Source: Hymenobacter sp. YC55
GTDB taxonomy: Bacteria > Bacteroidota > Bacteroidia > Cytophagales > Hymenobacteraceae
Assembly: GCF_029433095.1 (NCBI RefSeq)
Contig: NZ_JARNTX010000005.1
Location: forward strand, 124,001-188,000
Direction: 5' to 3'
DNA: 64,000 nucleotides
Of the stretch, positions 53,424 through 61,681 are shown one piece after another (within the stretch, counting starts at the first letter, position 1; each line of letters starts with the position of its first letter). The notes beneath the pieces were generated by a model. That model was not told where the DNA came from. It saw nothing but the letters and a program-made list of their open reading frames with translations, and did no database searches. The position numbers and the translations under genes are program-made.

Positions 53424-54330
53424 GGATAATTTTCTGTAATTTATTTATAAAAAATTAAAGTATTCTAATTATATCTAAGATTAACATAGATTAAAATAAT
53501 TAGCTACCTCTTCAATATGGAATACAATTATTTGAAAATCAGACGCTTATTGCAAATAGCAATCGTTAGCACTGCTTGTCAAGAAATTCACCTTTTTAAT
53601 CTGAAATAGCATAGGCAAATATCCAAGTGGGGTGGCACCTACACAAGAAGTAAACCTCGCTTTATCGAGTCTGAATCTATTAAATATTGCCACTAAAGCC
53701 TGTGTACTTTTCATATTCCTTACTTCCTAGCGTGATAGTAGCCTCACGCCAAGATTTCTGAGGCAGCTCATTCACTTATCGTGCGGCTCACTAAAGCAAA
53801 CAAGCAGGCACATCCCATCATCAAAGCTGGAGGGTTGCGAAAATAGCTATTTAGCAAGACGTATATAATTATGTTCATACGCGCTAGCATTTCCTTTTAT
53901 TGCCTGCAACTCAGTGCCTGCTAATGTGCAGCTCCATCTGTTGAAAATCGCTGCAGGAAGCCTTTTTCGTTGGTGTAAAGGAAATAACCCACAAGTATCT
54001 GCTTTAATTTATATAGCATTTGCAATATCCATAAAACAGTAGTCTACAGGAGAGTGCGGCTGGTAGGGGAAATTAGTTTGGGCCTAGCAAAAAGCTAATT
54101 CCTTCTTTCCCATTTCTAAGTCTCCACTACAGATGAGAAAGCAACTAATGCTAGCTCGCGGCCACCACTCATTGCTCTTGCCTAGTGACGCCGTGCCTCT
54201 GGTAAGCATTGACCAAATGCAACTGCGCATTACGCAGCCTCCTAGCTCTGAGAAGTACTCCTGATTTTACCTGGCCTTTCGAGGTCATTGTTTCACTCTG
54301 CCTTTCCAGGCATCCACTAACCCACCATTC
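53424..54330. other. Long AT-rich intergenic region before the rhamnogalacturonan locus
   Basis: About 900 bp separating divergent genes. It is AT-rich from 53430 to 53530 and again at 53860-54060, where promoters of the GT39 gene and the PL11 gene are likely, but no clear -33/-7 pair could be fixed. A 43-codon open frame lies at 54133-54264 and is listed separately. No repeat or RNA gene was seen. Confidence 0.5.
54133..54264 (+). CDS. Possible short protein (43 aa) upstream of the PL11 gene
   Basis: ATG 54133 reads MRKQLMLARGHHSLLLPSDA and continues VPLVSIDQMQLRI to TGA at 54262-54264, 66 bp before the PL11 start on the same strand. Composition is protein-like but the length is small and I recognise no family. 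It could be a leader peptide, a remnant, or chance. Confidence 0.25.
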   Translation: MRKQLMLARGHHSLLLPSDAVPLVSIDQMQLRITQPPSSEKYS

Positions 54331-56571
54331 ATGGAAAGAAACTTTTACTTGCCGACGTTAGGCCTCAATGCCGCTCTGCGTCACCGGCTTGTATCGGGCG
54401 CCGGCAAACTGACTTCGTACGGACTGCTTGCAGCCGCCCTGTTCTCATCTGCTGGAGCCTTCGGGCAAGGTAGCTCGCACCCCACAACTACCCCATCGGT
54501 GCGGCAGCTCGAGACGCTAGGCCGGGGCATTGTTGCCGTCGACCAAGGCAACGGCAACGTGTTTGTTAGCTGGCGTTTGTTGGCCACTGACGACCCTAAA
54601 GTCGGCTTCAACCTGTTCCGTAAACCGGTAGGCGGCGACGCAGTAAAGCTCAACGAGCAGCCCATCACGTCGAGTACCAACTGGGTTGATGAAACGCCGG
54701 ACTCTACGCCGGGCACTACGTATTTTGTGCGCACGGTGCGCAACGGCGGCCCCGACCAGGGAGAGGCCTCATCGGAGCCGGAAACTGCCCCCGTCTGGGC
54801 GCAGCAGTACCTGCGGCTACCGCTCCAACAACCCGCGGGCGGCACCAACGCCGGAGGCGCCTACACATACAGCCCCAACGACTGCTCGGTGGGCGACCTG
54901 GACGGTGACGGCCAGTACGAAATCATTGTGAAGTGGGACCCGTCCAACGCCAAAGACAACTCACAGAGTGGCTACACCGGCAACGTGTACCTGGATGCTT
55001 ACAAGCTCGATGGAACACAGCTTTGGCGCATCGACCTGGGCAAAAACATCCGGGCTGGGGCACACTACACGCAATTTATGGTGTACGACCTCGACGGCGA
55101 CGGCAAAGCTGAGCTAGCCTGCAAAACGGCCGATGGCACCGTTGATGGCACCGGCCAAGTGCTCGGCGACGCCACGGCTGACTACCGCAACACCGCCGGC
55201 TATATTCTGAATGGCCCGGAGTACCTCACTGTCTTCAACGGCCTTACCGGGGCTGCTTACCCCAGCACTACCTATCTACCGCAGCGTCACCCGGTGAAGG
55301 GCGACAACCCAACGACAGCCGAACTCAGAACCATCTGGGGCGACAACTACGGCAACCGCGTCGACCGGTTCTTGGCGGCCGTGGCCTACTTAGACGGCGT
55401 GCATCCGAGCTTGGTGATGTGCCGCGGCTACTATACGCGCACAGTACTTGTAGCCTGGGACTTCAAAGACGGCCAGCTCACGCAGCGCTGGACTTTCGAC
55501 AGCGACGACAACACGCCCGGCAATGCTGCCTACCGCGGCCAAGGCAACCACAACCTGACGGTAGCCGACATTGACGCCGACGGCAAAGACGAGATTGTGT
55601 ACGGCTCGTGCGCCATCGACGACAACGGCAAGGGAATCTACTCCACGGGCCGCGGCCACGGCGATGCCCTGCACGTGTCGGATATGGACCCTAAGCGGGC
55701 AGGCCTGGAAGTGTTTTCGCCGCACGAAGACCAGGGGTCGTATGGTGCAGCTCCTGCCGATTTCCGCGAGGCAAGCACTGGAAAACTCATCTGGGGTCGG
55801 CCTGGCCCATCGCAAGGTGACGTCGGCCGGGGCTTGGCTGCCGATATCGACCCGCGCTTTCCCGGCTTCGAGGCCTGGGCCTCGAGAGGTGGCTTATACT
55901 CGGCCAAAGGCGACCAGATAACTACGACCAAGCCTAGCATCAACTTTGCTGTGTGGTGGGACGGGGACTTGTCGCGGGAGCTGCTCGATGGCACCGTCAT
56001 TGATAAGTGGGACTACGCAAACAACCGCAGTGCGCGCTTGCTCACGGCCAACAGTTTTGGCGCCGACCGCAACAATGGCACCAAGGCCAACCCCGGCTTA
56101 TCGGCCGACCTGTTTGGCGACTGGCGCGAGGAAGTAATCTGGCGAGACATCAACAACAAGGATCTGCTGATTTTCACGACCACCATTCCAACTACGCACC
56201 GCCTTACCACGCTCATGCACGACCCGCAGTACCGCCTCAGCGTTGCGTGGCAGAACGTGGCCTACAACCAGCCACCGCACACGAGCTTCTACCTCGGTTC
56301 CGATATGGAGCTTGACACCAATAAGCCAGGCAAGAGCGGTGGGGAAGAGCTGAATGATGCCACCCTGTACCCAAACCCCTCCAACAGCAGCTTCCACCTC
56401 AAAGTAGCTGGCGACTTCCGTTACGTAGTACTCGACCAGTATGGGAAGCAGCTGGAAGAAGGCACTGGCAAAGACGAAGTAGTGCTAGGCGAGTCCTTGC
56501 CTATTGGGCACTATGTGGTGCGTATTACCACTGACAGCACGTCCAAAGCAATCCAGCTTGTAAAAGAATAA
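54331..56571 (+). CDS. Rhamnogalacturonan endolyase, PL11, with T9SS sorting domain
   Basis: 746 residues with a long signal region (hydrophobic LTSYGLLAAALFSSAGAFGQ at about 28-46). The PL11 eight-bladed propeller shows NCSVGDLDGDGQYEIIVKWD-like calcium loops (GDLDGDGQYE, YDLDGDGKAE, DIDADGKDE), VRQLETLGRGIVAVDQGNGN at the start and GRGHGDALHVSDMDPKRAGL. It cleaves the rhamnose-galacturonate backbone of rhamnogalacturonan I by beta-elimination. The C-terminus LYPNPSNSSFHLKVAGDFRY to IQLVKE is a type A sorting domain, so the enzyme is exported by the type IX system to the surface. It opens the plus-strand pectin locus and ends at a strong terminator. Confidence 0.96.
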   Translation: MERNFYLPTLGLNAALRHRLVSGAGKLTSYGLLAAALFSSAGAFGQGSSHPTTTPSVRQLETLGRGIVAVDQGNGNVFVSWRLLATDDPKVGFNLFRKPVGGDAVKLNEQPITSSTNWVDETPDSTPGTTYFVRTVRNGGPDQGEASSEPETAPVWAQQYLRLPLQQPAGGTNAGGAYTYSPNDCSVGDLDGDGQYEIIVKWDPSNAKDNSQSGYTGNVYLDAYKLDGTQLWRIDLGKNIRAGAHYTQFMVYDLDGDGKAELACKTADGTVDGTGQVLGDATADYRNTAGYILNGPEYLTVFNGLTGAAYPSTTYLPQRHPVKGDNPTTAELRTIWGDNYGNRVDRFLAAVAYLDGVHPSLVMCRGYYTRTVLVAWDFKDGQLTQRWTFDSDDNTPGNAAYRGQGNHNLTVADIDADGKDEIVYGSCAIDDNGKGIYSTGRGHGDALHVSDMDPKRAGLEVFSPHEDQGSYGAAPADFREASTGKLIWGRPGPSQGDVGRGLAADIDPRFPGFEAWASRGGLYSAKGDQITTTKPSINFAVWWDGDLSRELLDGTVIDKWDYANNRSARLLTANSFGADRNNGTKANPGLSADLFGDWREEVIWRDINNKDLLIFTTTIPTTHRLTTLMHDPQYRLSVAWQNVAYNQPPHTSFYLGSDMELDTNKPGKSGGEELNDATLYPNPSNSSFHLKVAGDFRYVVLDQYGKQLEEGTGKDEVVLGESLPIGHYVVRITTDSTSKAIQLVKE

Positions 56572-56606
56572 GCAGTGGGTTTTCGTAGCCACTTCTTGAA
56601 CTGAAG

Positions 56607-56634
56607 AAAGGCAGCCTTTTGGCTGCCTTTTTTT
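56607..56634 (+). terminator. Terminator after the PL11 gene
   Basis: Perfect arms AAAGGCAGCC / GGCTGCCTTT with a four-base loop, followed by a T run. It lies 36 bp past the PL11 stop, so the GH106 operon must have its own promoter in 56635-56896, where I could not fix one. Confidence 0.9.
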
Positions 56635-56896
56635 ACTATCTAGCTCAGGTTGTGGAATAGCAAAGCGCTAGAAGACTAGAAAGGCCCATTTCGCTGCTTA
56701 GCTGAGGAAGGGTACTGGCTATAGCCCCACTCCGCTACTAGAGTTGTGTAGCTTGTAGCTGCTCTTTTGCCTGCACCAGAACGACTTCTGAGCACACGCA
56801 CGCCACACCCGTTGGCATTCAATTCCAAGGCTGCAGCAAACCCCACGGTTTCTTGTCCTTTGTTTTTCCTTCTGCACTTTATTCGACCGAAAGCAC

Positions 56897-59800
56897 ATGG
56901 TTGATCTACGTTTCCAGATCCGGCTTACAACTTGGGGCTGCTTGGTTGCGCTGGCGATGCCGCTTTCGGTAGGGGCACAGAACGCCGCGGTTTCTTTGGA
57001 GCAAGGGTTTAAAGAGCCGCCGCCAGCTGCCTGGCCCCGCACTTGGTGGCACTGGACCAACAGCAACGTCAGTAAGGAAGGCATCACCAAGGACCTGGAA
57101 TGGATGAAGCGGGTCGGCATTGCTGGCTTTCAAGTGGCAGATGTGGCGTATGGCAGTGGCCAAACGGTACCCGAGAAGGTGGTATTTGGCACGCCGGCGT
57201 GGCTAGATGCCATGCACCACGCCGCCGCCGAAGCCGACCGTTTGGGGTTGGAAATGACCCTATTTTCGTCGCCGGGCTGGAGCTTGACGGGCGGCTCGTG
57301 GGTGAAGCCCGAGCAGGCCATGAAAAAGCTGGTGTGGAGCGAGCTAAGCGTAGAAGGTGGCCGAACTTTCAAAGGCAAACTGCCACTACCACCTTCCAAC
57401 GAAGGACCTATCCGCAACCTGGCCCGCAGCAAATCCAGCCCGGCCACGGGCTTCTACGGCGACTGTGCCGTGGTAGCCTACCGCACCCCAACCTCCGAAA
57501 CCGAACCAACGCGCCTAAAACCGAGCACAACAACCAACACCGGCCCTATTGATGCCAGAGCGCTGCTCGATGATGACCTGAATACCGCCCTGACCGTGAA
57601 GCCCACCGAACAGCGCGGCACGGCCTGGGTGCAGTACAGCTTTCCGCAACCCACCAAAGTGCAGGCCTTCACGGTAGCAGGCACCCGCGGCATCCCCTTC
57701 GGGCGGCTATTGGCTAGCACCGACGGCAAGCGGTTTACCACCTTGGCGGTGCTGCCGGGCAAGCAGGGATACCGCGGTGGCACGGTGCGCACCTTCGCTG
57801 TCCCGGTCACTACGGCCCACTACTATCGTCTGGAGCTGAGCGGTGCCCCCATGAAGCCCGCCGACGTTGTTTCGCAAGCGCCCGCCCAACCCGACAGCAG
57901 CTATGTGCTCAACGAGTTTCAGCTACATACCGGCGCCCGAGTGCACCGCTGGGAAGACAAGGCCGGCTTCAACTTTCTGTTCGAATATGAATCGACGGCG
58001 ACACCGCCCGTAGCCGCGCCGGCTACTATCAGCCCCGCTGGCGTGGTGGTGCTCACCTCGAAGATGCAGCCCGATGGCACGCTCTTCTGGCAAGTACCAC
58101 CGGGCAAGTGGACTATCATGCGCATAGGGTATTCGCTGACGGGTGCCAAGAACCGGCCCGCCGTACCGGCTGCTTCCGGCTTAGAAGTCGACAAGCTCAG
58201 CCGCAAGCACACCGAAGCCTACCTACAAGGCTACCTCGGTCCCATTGCACAAGCGCTGGGGCCCCACTATGGCAAGAGCTTGCGTTACCTGCTGATGGAC
58301 AGCTGGGAAGCCGGCATTCAGAACTGGACCGACGAGATGCTGCCCGAGTTTCAGAAGCGCCGCGGCTACGACCTGACGCCCTTTCTGCCCGTGCTGGCCG
58401 GCCGGGTGGTGGGCAACGCCGACATCAGCGACCGGGTGCTGTGGGACTTTCGCCGCACGCTCGTGGATATGTTTGCTGAAAACCACTACGGCACCGTTAC
58501 CGACTTTCTGCATAAACAAGGCATCCGGACCTACGGCGAAGCGGGTGGCGTGTCGTTGGAAACCATAGAAGATGCCTTGCTTTATAAGAAGTACGTGGAC
58601 ATTCCGATGGGCGAGTTCTGGGTGAAAGACCTCCACCCCTCATCTATGTATTATGAGGACGTGCGCGGGGCCGCCTCGGCTGGCCACGTGTACGGCAAAA
58701 ACGTGGTGGCTGCCGAAGCCTTCACGGGCGGCAACTTCGAGTCGCCGTACACGCTGAAAAAGATCAGTGACTATTGGTTTACGCAGGGCCTCAATCAACT
58801 GGTATTTCACACCTCTGCGCATCAGCCGCTCGATACCAAGCCCGGCAATACCATGGTGGGTACGCACCTAAACCGCAACATCACCTGGGCCGAGCAAGCC
58901 CGGCCGCTGATGACTTACCTGGCGCGCAATTCCTTTATGCTACAGCAAGGCCAATACGTAGCCGACGTAGCGTACCTGCTCAATGAGGGCGCCCCCTCAA
59001 CCATGCCGTTCTGGGGCGCAGGTTTGCAGCCGGCCCTGCCTCCCGGCTACGCCTTCGACTACATCAATGCCGACGCGTTGCTTGGCCGCATGAGCGTGAA
59101 TGCCAATGGGCGCTTGGTGCTGCCAGATGGCATGAGCTATGCCGTGCTGGTGCTGCCCGAAACCAACGCCATGACCTTGCCCGTGCTGCGCAAGGTACAG
59201 GAGCTAGTGCAAGGCGGCGCTACTGTAGTGGGCCCCAAACCCGAGCAGACCCCGAACTACGCAGCCTATCCGGCAAGCAGCGCCGAATTGCATGCCATGA
59301 TCAACGAGGTGTGGGGCGACTTAGATGGCCGCAGCCGAACCAAGCGCCGCTACGGTAAAGGCCAAGTGGTGTGGGGCTTACCCCTAGCACAGGTAATGCC
59401 CCTGGCCGGACTCACGCCCGACATGGAATGCAGTCAGCCGCTAGGCAGTGCAGTGCCCTGGATTCACCGCCGCGTGGGCGACGCGGACGTGTATTTCGTG
59501 GTCAACCGCTCGGACAGCGCCCAGGACCTGACGGCGCAGTTTCGGGTGCGTGGCAAAGACGTGACACTGTGGCACGCCACTACCGGTGCAATGGAGCCGG
59601 CCAGCTACACCATCAGCGGCGAGCATACGACCGTGCCGCTGCGCTTGCAGGAGCGGGAATCAGTGTTTGTGGTGTTCAACCACGCCGCCCCTGCCACCGC
59701 CCGCCGCGTGGCGCCTGCGCGTGTTACCACTTCAATTCCTGTAACGGGTCCGTGGCGCGTCGAGTTTGCGCCCAAGCTCGGTGCCCCGCCGGAAACTACG

Positions 59801-60268
59801 TTCACGCAGCTTGCCTCCTGGACAGATAGCCCCAATGAAGGCATCAAGTACTTCTCGGGCACGGCCACCTACCACAAAACGCTGGAAATCAAGAAAAGCT
59901 GGTTTCGCAGTGGGCAGAAACTGCTGCTCGACCTAGGCCGCGTCGGCGACCTGGCCGAAGTCACCGTCAATGGGAAGAAGCTGGAACTGCTCTGGCAGGC
60001 GCCCTTTCGGGTGGACGTAACAAGTGCCCTCAAGCCCGGCAAAAACCAGCTGGAAATCCGGGTAACGAATGAATGGACCAACCGCCTGATCGGCGACAAG
60101 CTCGCGGGGCCCGACAAGAAAGTACTGGACTCGTACACGGCGCCCTTCGGCGGGCAGTACGAGTTAGGCGCCTCGGGCTTACTGGGCCCGGTAAGAATTG
60201 TGTTGGTAGAGCCAGCCGCAAGCTCCGGCGGCAAACCCCAAGCCATGACGTTGCAACCTAAGCTATGA
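56897..60268 (+). CDS. Alpha-L-rhamnosidase, GH106 family
   Basis: 1123 residues, signal peptide ending near SVGAQN. GH106 features are PPPAAWPRTWWHWTNSNVSK near the start, KRVGIAGFQVADVAYGSGQT, a TIM-barrel region with YLLMDSWEAGIQNWTDEMLP and FQKRRGYDLTPFLPVLAGRV, VAAEAFTGGNFESPYT, and a C-terminal GH2-like sugar-binding sandwich (KLLLDLGRVGDLAEVTVNGK). It removes terminal rhamnose from RG-I or RG-II oligosaccharides using calcium. Periplasmic. Its last four bases (ATGA) are the start of the next gene, so the two are translationally coupled. BT0986-type enzymes are the model for the family. Confidence 0.94.
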   Translation: MVDLRFQIRLTTWGCLVALAMPLSVGAQNAAVSLEQGFKEPPPAAWPRTWWHWTNSNVSKEGITKDLEWMKRVGIAGFQVADVAYGSGQTVPEKVVFGTPAWLDAMHHAAAEADRLGLEMTLFSSPGWSLTGGSWVKPEQAMKKLVWSELSVEGGRTFKGKLPLPPSNEGPIRNLARSKSSPATGFYGDCAVVAYRTPTSETEPTRLKPSTTTNTGPIDARALLDDDLNTALTVKPTEQRGTAWVQYSFPQPTKVQAFTVAGTRGIPFGRLLASTDGKRFTTLAVLPGKQGYRGGTVRTFAVPVTTAHYYRLELSGAPMKPADVVSQAPAQPDSSYVLNEFQLHTGARVHRWEDKAGFNFLFEYESTATPPVAAPATISPAGVVVLTSKMQPDGTLFWQVPPGKWTIMRIGYSLTGAKNRPAVPAASGLEVDKLSRKHTEAYLQGYLGPIAQALGPHYGKSLRYLLMDSWEAGIQNWTDEMLPEFQKRRGYDLTPFLPVLAGRVVGNADISDRVLWDFRRTLVDMFAENHYGTVTDFLHKQGIRTYGEAGGVSLETIEDALLYKKYVDIPMGEFWVKDLHPSSMYYEDVRGAASAGHVYGKNVVAAEAFTGGNFESPYTLKKISDYWFTQGLNQLVFHTSAHQPLDTKPGNTMVGTHLNRNITWAEQARPLMTYLARNSFMLQQGQYVADVAYLLNEGAPSTMPFWGAGLQPALPPGYAFDYINADALLGRMSVNANGRLVLPDGMSYAVLVLPETNAMTLPVLRKVQELVQGGATVVGPKPEQTPNYAAYPASSAELHAMINEVWGDLDGRSRTKRRYGKGQVVWGLPLAQVMPLAGLTPDMECSQPLGSAVPWIHRRVGDADVYFVVNRSDSAQDLTAQFRVRGKDVTLWHATTGAMEPASYTISGEHTTVPLRLQERESVFVVFNHAAPATARRVAPARVTTSIPVTGPWRVEFAPKLGAPPETTFTQLASWTDSPNEGIKYFSGTATYHKTLEIKKSWFRSGQKLLLDLGRVGDLAEVTVNGKKLELLWQAPFRVDVTSALKPGKNQLEIRVTNEWTNRLIGDKLAGPDKKVLDSYTAPFGGQYELGASGLLGPVRIVLVEPAASSGGKPQAMTLQPKL

Positions 60269-61578
60269 AAACACACTTCCTATTCAGCCTATTGGTGCTC
60301 ATTTGTAGTGGCTTGCTACCGGCTCTGGTGCAAGCCCAAGTAGCCAACAAGCCGCCTGATACCGTGGCCGGCATTGCGGTGAACTACAACGAAGAGCTGG
60401 TCGGCACCTACTCCTTACCTGACCCGCTGGTGCTACCGAACGGCCAGAAAGTAACCGATGCCGCCACTTGGAACAAGCAGCGCCGGCCGGAAATCAGGAC
60501 CTGGTTTGAACAAAATGTGTACGGCCGCGCCCCCGAGCGGCCCCGCAATCTGCGCTTCGACGTGTTCGACAAAGGCACTCCGGCTTTTAACGGTAAAGCC
60601 ACCCGTAAGCAAGTGACGGTGTACTTTTCGGAGCGCAACGATGGCCCGAAGATGGACTTGCTGGTGTACCTGCCAGCGGCTGCCACCAAGCCCGTACCGC
60701 TACTGCTCAATGTCAATTTTCAAGCAAATTCCTCGCTGGTAGATGATCCGGGCGTGCGGCCTGGGCAGATCTGGAACAAAGAAAAGCAGAAAGTCCCCGC
60801 CCCTGCCTATAACCCCGCTGGCCCCGCGAAGCTCGCCGTAGAGCCGTTCCTGGCTCAGGGCATAGCCGTAGCCACGGTGTACTACGGCGACATCGAGCCC
60901 GATTTCAACGGCGGAATCCAGTACGGCGTGCGCAGCCTCTACCTCAAACCCGGCCAAACCCAAGTGGCCCCCGACGAGTGGGGCGCTGTTGCGGCGTGGA
61001 GCTGGGGCCTGAGCCGAGCCCTCGACTATTTCGAGAAAGACAAAGCCATAGACAGCAAGCGGGTAGTGCTGCTGGGCGCATCGCGGCTAGGCAAAACGGT
61101 GCTCTGGGCCGGGGCCAACGACCCGCGGTTTGCCATGGTTATCGCCAGCGTTTCCGGTGAAGGCGGGGCGGCCTTGGCTCGGCGCAACTACGGCGAAACC
61201 ATTGCCCACTTGGTGGCTCCCACCCGCTACGCCTACCAATTCTGCCAGAACTATCAGCAACTCGCCAATCAAACCGATGCGCCCATGGACTCGCACATGC
61301 TCGTGGCCTTGCTGGCGCCCCGCCCGCTGTTGCTGCAAACCGGCAATACCGACAATTGGAGCGACCCGAAAGGCGAGTTTCTAGCGGCCATAGCGGCTAC
61401 CCCCGTCTACCGCCTGCTTGGCAAGAAGGGAATTGAAACCAACACTTTGCCCGCGGCCAGCCAACAAGTAGGTGGCACCTTAAGCTACTATATGCACGAC
61501 GGCGGCCACGGCATCATCCCCTCCGACTACCCGGTTTTCGCTGAGTTTATGCGCGTCCACCTATTGCAACGCAAGTAG
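60265..61578 (+). CDS. CE15-like (glucuronoyl esterase-family) alpha/beta hydrolase
   Basis: 437 residues, signal peptide MKTHFLFSLLVLICSGLLPA to VQAQ. Family segments: TWFEQNVYGRAPERP, PLLLNVNFQAN, AWSWGLSRALDYFE, the nucleophile elbow LLGASRLGKTVLWAG (S273), ISNVSGEGG-like IASVSGEGGAALAR, LLLQTGNTDNWSDPKGEF and catalytic HDGGHG (H415). The elbow has Ala where classical CE15 has Cys (GCSR). CE15 enzymes cleave esters of 4-O-methyl-glucuronate, but some bacterial members act on other uronate esters. Coupled to GH106 by ATGA, it may remove an ester from a pectin side chain. Confidence 0.9.
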   Translation: MKTHFLFSLLVLICSGLLPALVQAQVANKPPDTVAGIAVNYNEELVGTYSLPDPLVLPNGQKVTDAATWNKQRRPEIRTWFEQNVYGRAPERPRNLRFDVFDKGTPAFNGKATRKQVTVYFSERNDGPKMDLLVYLPAAATKPVPLLLNVNFQANSSLVDDPGVRPGQIWNKEKQKVPAPAYNPAGPAKLAVEPFLAQGIAVATVYYGDIEPDFNGGIQYGVRSLYLKPGQTQVAPDEWGAVAAWSWGLSRALDYFEKDKAIDSKRVVLLGASRLGKTVLWAGANDPRFAMVIASVSGEGGAALARRNYGETIAHLVAPTRYAYQFCQNYQQLANQTDAPMDSHMLVALLAPRPLLLQTGNTDNWSDPKGEFLAAIAATPVYRLLGKKGIETNTLPAASQQVGGTLSYYMHDGGHGIIPSDYPVFAEFMRVHLLQRK

Positions 61579-61591
61579 CAGCAACGCTTTT

Positions 61592-61645
61592 ATGGTTTCC
61601 CGCAGAACCACTGTAGCACGCAACCACAGGCTTTCCGGGAACCAT
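61592..61645 (+). terminator. Intercistronic hairpin between CE15 and the second GH106
   Basis: ATGGTTTCCCG and CGGGAACCAT pair with one bulged T around a 33-base loop, followed by TCTTTTCT. It may be a partial terminator or attenuator inside the operon. Confidence 0.4.
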
Positions 61646-61681
61646 TCTTTTCTCCTTGTGCCTCTCTTGGCTACCCATATC

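Noticed and set aside
53424..54330. tRNA, small RNA or attachment site in the long AT-rich gap
   Set aside because: No cloverleaf, TTCRA arm, or direct-repeat pair was visible.
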